Positions 61,564-64,000 of a stretch of DNA of 64,000 nt are shown here, one piece after another. The stretch's first letter is position 1. Each line of letters opens with the position of its first letter. Source of the stretch: Allomuricauda sp. TY007 (lineage in GTDB: Bacteria > Bacteroidota > Bacteroidia > Flavobacteriales > Flavobacteriaceae); NCBI RefSeq assembly GCF_010468565.1, contig NZ_WUEG01000005.1, positions 124,001 through 188,000 of the forward strand, read 5' to 3'. Made by a program: the position numbers and the translations under genes. A model generated the notes under the pieces. It made no database searches, was not told the origin of the DNA, and saw nothing but the letters and a program-made list of their open reading frames with translations.

Positions 61564-62770
61564 AAAGAGATGGGTTTATATAGTGATAGGCGGGCTGACC
61601 CTTGGGGCCATATTTTTGATGGAATACAACAAACCAAAAAAAATCAACTGGTTCCCATCTTATGTTTCCCATCATAAAATACCTTATGGCACCCTTGTAT
61701 TGAACAATTTGATGGAAAAGCACTTTCCAGATGAGATACAACAAATCCACAAACCGCCTTTCGAATTCCTAAGCCGTACCGACTCCATAAAAGGCACGTA
61801 CTTTTTTGTGAACGAATCCGTCTCTTTTGAAGAGGCCGAATTGCACTCCCTATTGGAATGGGTGGAACAAGGCAATATGCTGTTTATAGCTTCAAAGTCT
61901 TTCGAAAAAAAATTGCTGGACACCTTACATCTGGAACAAGGGAGTGTTTACAATAACGGTCTGGAACCTCTTTTTTATCACGAGCTCGTAAATCCTAAAT
62001 TCAAGAACAAAACAGCAACATTTGGCAAGGACTACTACACCCCTAGTTTTGAACGAATAGATACCTTGCGAACAACGGTTCTTGGCCAAGTGTATGCCCA
62101 AGCAGATAGTACGGATACCGTCACCAAACATATAAACACCATAAAGCAATCTTTTGGCAAGGGAACAATTGTTTTGACCAGCTTTCCAAAAGCATTTACC
62201 AACTACTTTATCCTAAAGGATGATAACCAAGCATATACTGCGGGCCTATTGTCTTATCTGGACGGTAAAGGACAAATCTACATGGACAACTTCCACAAAT
62301 CGGGAAAATCCTTTTACACCTCGCCCATGTACCTCTTTTTGAATACCAAAGAATTTAAATGGGCCTATTACCTTGTTCTTATCGGTGCCCTTATCTACAT
62401 TATTTTTGAAGGAAAGCGGAAACAACGTGCCATTCCTGTTCTACCCCCGTTAAAAAACCAGACCTTGGCCTTTACGAGGACCATAGCCGACATGTATTTT
62501 GAAAAAGGGGAACTGCACCTGATAACAAAGCATAAAATTGATTACTTTTTGGAATACCTCCGTACCAAATTGCATGTTTCCACCCAAAATTTGGAAGACG
62601 AAACATTCTTGCGGAACCTGGCCATGCGGAGCAATACCGATCTGAAAGATGTAAAAGCTTTGATAGGCATGATTTCACAACTGAGGACCAAACAGTACGT
62701 AACCGAAATTGAATTGAAAAACCTGAATCAAAAAATAGAAGCATTTAAAGCAAACGTTGATGGAAAATAA
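61556..62770 (+). CDS. DUF4350 domain protein
   Basis: This 404-aa protein has an N-terminal membrane helix (about 7-22), a large extracytoplasmic domain (about 30-265: YGTLVLNNLMEKHFPDEI, ELHSLLEWVEQGNMLFIASK), a second helix (about 275-290) and a cytoplasmic tail. The DUF4350 fold is related to GATase-like domains but lacks a visible catalytic triad. Overlaps the MoxR gene by 11 bp. Confidence 0.87.
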   Translation: MLKKRWVYIVIGGLTLGAIFLMEYNKPKKINWFPSYVSHHKIPYGTLVLNNLMEKHFPDEIQQIHKPPFEFLSRTDSIKGTYFFVNESVSFEEAELHSLLEWVEQGNMLFIASKSFEKKLLDTLHLEQGSVYNNGLEPLFYHELVNPKFKNKTATFGKDYYTPSFERIDTLRTTVLGQVYAQADSTDTVTKHINTIKQSFGKGTIVLTSFPKAFTNYFILKDDNQAYTAGLLSYLDGKGQIYMDNFHKSGKSFYTSPMYLFLNTKEFKWAYYLVLIGALIYIIFEGKRKQRAIPVLPPLKNQTLAFTRTIADMYFEKGELHLITKHKIDYFLEYLRTKLHVSTQNLEDETFLRNLAMRSNTDLKDVKALIGMISQLRTKQYVTEIELKNLNQKIEAFKANVDGK

Positions 62771-63743
62771 CGACTTGAACTTTGACAATAGGGTTCCCTT
62801 GGAAGAATTGAGGGATACCGTGGAACAGATAAAAAAAGAACTATCCACCATTATCGTGGGCCAAAAGGATTTTATAGAACTTCTGATCATTTCCATTTTG
62901 GCCGATGGACATGCGCTGATCGAAGGGGTTCCCGGCATTGCAAAGACCGTGACCGCCAAGCTCTTCGCAAAAACGCTCAAAACGGAGTTCAGCCGAATTC
63001 AGTTTACGCCCGATTTAATGCCAAGTGACATTTTGGGAACTTCCGTTTTTAATACCAAAACCACGGAGTTTGAGTTTAAAAAAGGCCCCATCTTCTCAAA
63101 TATTATTTTGATCGATGAGATAAACCGTGCCCCGGCCAAAACACAAGCGGCCCTTTTTGAGACGATGGAAGAACGGCAGGCCACCGTGGACGGCACTACC
63201 TACAAAATGGGGCAACCATTTATGGTATTGGCCACCCAAAACCCCATAGAGCAAGAAGGAACCTATGCCCTGCCCGAAGCACAACTGGACCGATTCCTTT
63301 TTAAGATCAAAGTGGATTATCCGTCCGTTGAAGAAGAAGTTGTGATTTTACAAAACCACCACGAACGCAAGGGCGAAAAACCACAAGACCAGATTAAGGC
63401 GGTGCTTACCCCTAAAAAACTGTTGGAGTTCAAAAAGAACATTCACGAAGTGGTCGTGGAGCAAAAAATATTGGATTACATCGCCAACATTATAATACAA
63501 ACAAGAAACCATCCACATTTGTATCTGGGCGCTTCACCAAGAGCTTCCATTGCCACGTTGACCTCGGCCAAAGCATTTGCGGCCATTTCAGGACGGGATT
63601 TTGTTATTCCCGAGGACGTAAAAAAAGCCTTGGTCCCCGTGCTAAACCACCGCGTAATTTTAACCCCGGAAAGAGAAATGGAAGGCATGACCACAGAAAA
63701 TGTAGTTTCCATGATCATGGAGTCTGTTGAAATCCCTCGATAA
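62760..63743 (+). CDS. MoxR-family AAA+ ATPase
   Basis: This 327-aa ATPase has Walker A GVPGIAKTVTAK, Walker B IILIDEINRAPAK, FETMEERQATVDG, and the sensor-type ATQNPIEQEGTYALPEAQLD. MoxR ATPases act as chaperones on VWA/DUF58-type partners. I start it at ATG 62760; the TTG one codon earlier is less likely. The DUF58 gene follows 2 bp downstream. Confidence 0.96.
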   Translation: MENNDLNFDNRVPLEELRDTVEQIKKELSTIIVGQKDFIELLIISILADGHALIEGVPGIAKTVTAKLFAKTLKTEFSRIQFTPDLMPSDILGTSVFNTKTTEFEFKKGPIFSNIILIDEINRAPAKTQAALFETMEERQATVDGTTYKMGQPFMVLATQNPIEQEGTYALPEAQLDRFLFKIKVDYPSVEEEVVILQNHHERKGEKPQDQIKAVLTPKKLLEFKKNIHEVVVEQKILDYIANIIIQTRNHPHLYLGASPRASIATLTSAKAFAAISGRDFVIPEDVKKALVPVLNHRVILTPEREMEGMTTENVVSMIMESVEIPR

Positions 63744-63745
63744 AC

Positions 63746-64000
63746 ATGGCATTCATTCGGTCGCTATATATCCACAATGTTTTTTTTAGGTACATCGCCG
63801 TGCTTTCCGCATGTTTTGTAATTTCCTATTGGGTACCGCTCCTATACCCTATAGCTTGGTTGTTGGTGTTTCTTTTGATGGCACTCCTTGTCTTTGACCT
63901 CTATTTATTGTACTCTACCTCCAAGGCCATCAAAGCCCGGCGGAACCTGCCCCAAAAATTATCGAACAGCGATCAAAATATACTATCGGTACATCTAAGC
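63746..64000 (+). CDS. DUF58 domain protein, N-terminal part (runs off window)
   Basis: The frame from ATG 63746 gives 85 codons to the window end. It begins MAFIRSLYIHNVFFRYIAVL and has two membrane helices (ISYWVPLLYPIAWLLVFLLM), then KARRNLPQKLSNSDQNIL, the start of the cytoplasmic or periplasmic region of DUF58 proteins. It follows MoxR by 2 bp, the usual partner order. Confidence 0.85.
   Translation, partial: MAFIRSLYIHNVFFRYIAVLSACFVISYWVPLLYPIAWLLVFLLMALLVFDLYLLYSTSKAIKARRNLPQKLSNSDQNILSVHLS

Noticed and set aside
1..64000. tRNA, rRNA, CRISPR arrays, riboswitches, insertion sequences
   Set aside because: I looked for cloverleaf-like, repeat-spacer and transposase patterns by eye on both strands and saw none; a covariance-model scan would settle small RNAs.

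Overview
The window reads as a chromosome segment of a marine-type Bacteroidota, most likely Flavobacteriaceae (Muricauda/Allomuricauda-like). The evidence is a SusC/SusD pair, paired DUF4097 and GIN-domain proteins, a TAnnTTTG-type promoter, starts without Shine-Dalgarno sequences, and flavobacterial versions of rpsA, lon, xerD, aroQ and lpd. Gene density is high, with many ATGA-type overlaps. I found no tRNA, rRNA, CRISPR array, intact insertion sequence or prophage.

Layout. 1-950: 5' end of rpsA and a BON/LysM protein. 1.1-8.3 kb: a minus-strand block with a SulP anion transporter, a 133-aa unknown, a GreA/Rnk-like factor, glutamate dehydrogenase, an unlisted 52-aa four-cysteine protein, and an NtrC-type regulator with its histidine kinase. 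8.3-9.07 kb: non-coding, with two copies of a ~155-bp repeat. 9.07-24.8 kb: the most interesting region. It holds a tightly coupled seven-gene minus-strand operon (SusC, SusD, alkaline-phosphatase-superfamily lipoprotein with PA14 domain, secreted metallo-beta-lactamase-fold enzyme, PbfA-like class III PLP enzyme, purple-acid-phosphatase-like enzyme, second alkaline-phosphatase-superfamily enzyme). A divergent XRE-cupin regulator and a second operon (DUF5690 transporter, TIGR03364-type FAD oxidoreductase, PhnX-like HAD hydrolase) follow. Together these look like a self-contained phosphonate utilization locus that uses SusCD uptake.

24.8-31 kb: a stretch with gene debris (a decayed HigA antitoxin), two tandem universal stress proteins, cmk and lon. 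31-34.2 kb: an ECF sigma / anti-sigma-like / DUF4097 / GIN-domain cassette. 34.3-42 kb: YdjC-type deacetylase, Atg22-like MFS, M48 protease, GH31 glucosidase and glycogen branching enzyme. 42-50 kb: collagen-like lipoprotein, tandem msrB genes, lpd, DUF3817, aroQ, two small outer-membrane proteins, xerD and NDH-2. 50-58 kb: M20 hydrolase, a second ECF sigma with a membrane partner, a divergent PlsC-like acyltransferase, a CoA pyrophosphatase and a cyclophilin lipoprotein sharing one CATG for both start codons, dienelactone hydrolase, a DoxX-like protein, an outer-membrane barrel and a TRIC channel. 58.2-64 kb: RDD protein diverging from an operon SpoIIM / membrane protein / DUF4129 / DUF4350 / MoxR / DUF58, which runs off the end.

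How the pieces may work together (inference). In the 9-25 kb locus, surface phosphoesterases would trim a phosphonate-bearing ester, SusCD would import the product, DUF5690 would move it across the inner membrane, and PbfA-like, FAD oxidoreductase and PhnX-like enzymes would convert it through an aldehyde to phosphate. The NtrC/histidine kinase pair may act with sigma-54 on the gdhA operon and the stress-protein operon, both of which have GG-N10-GC promoter candidates.
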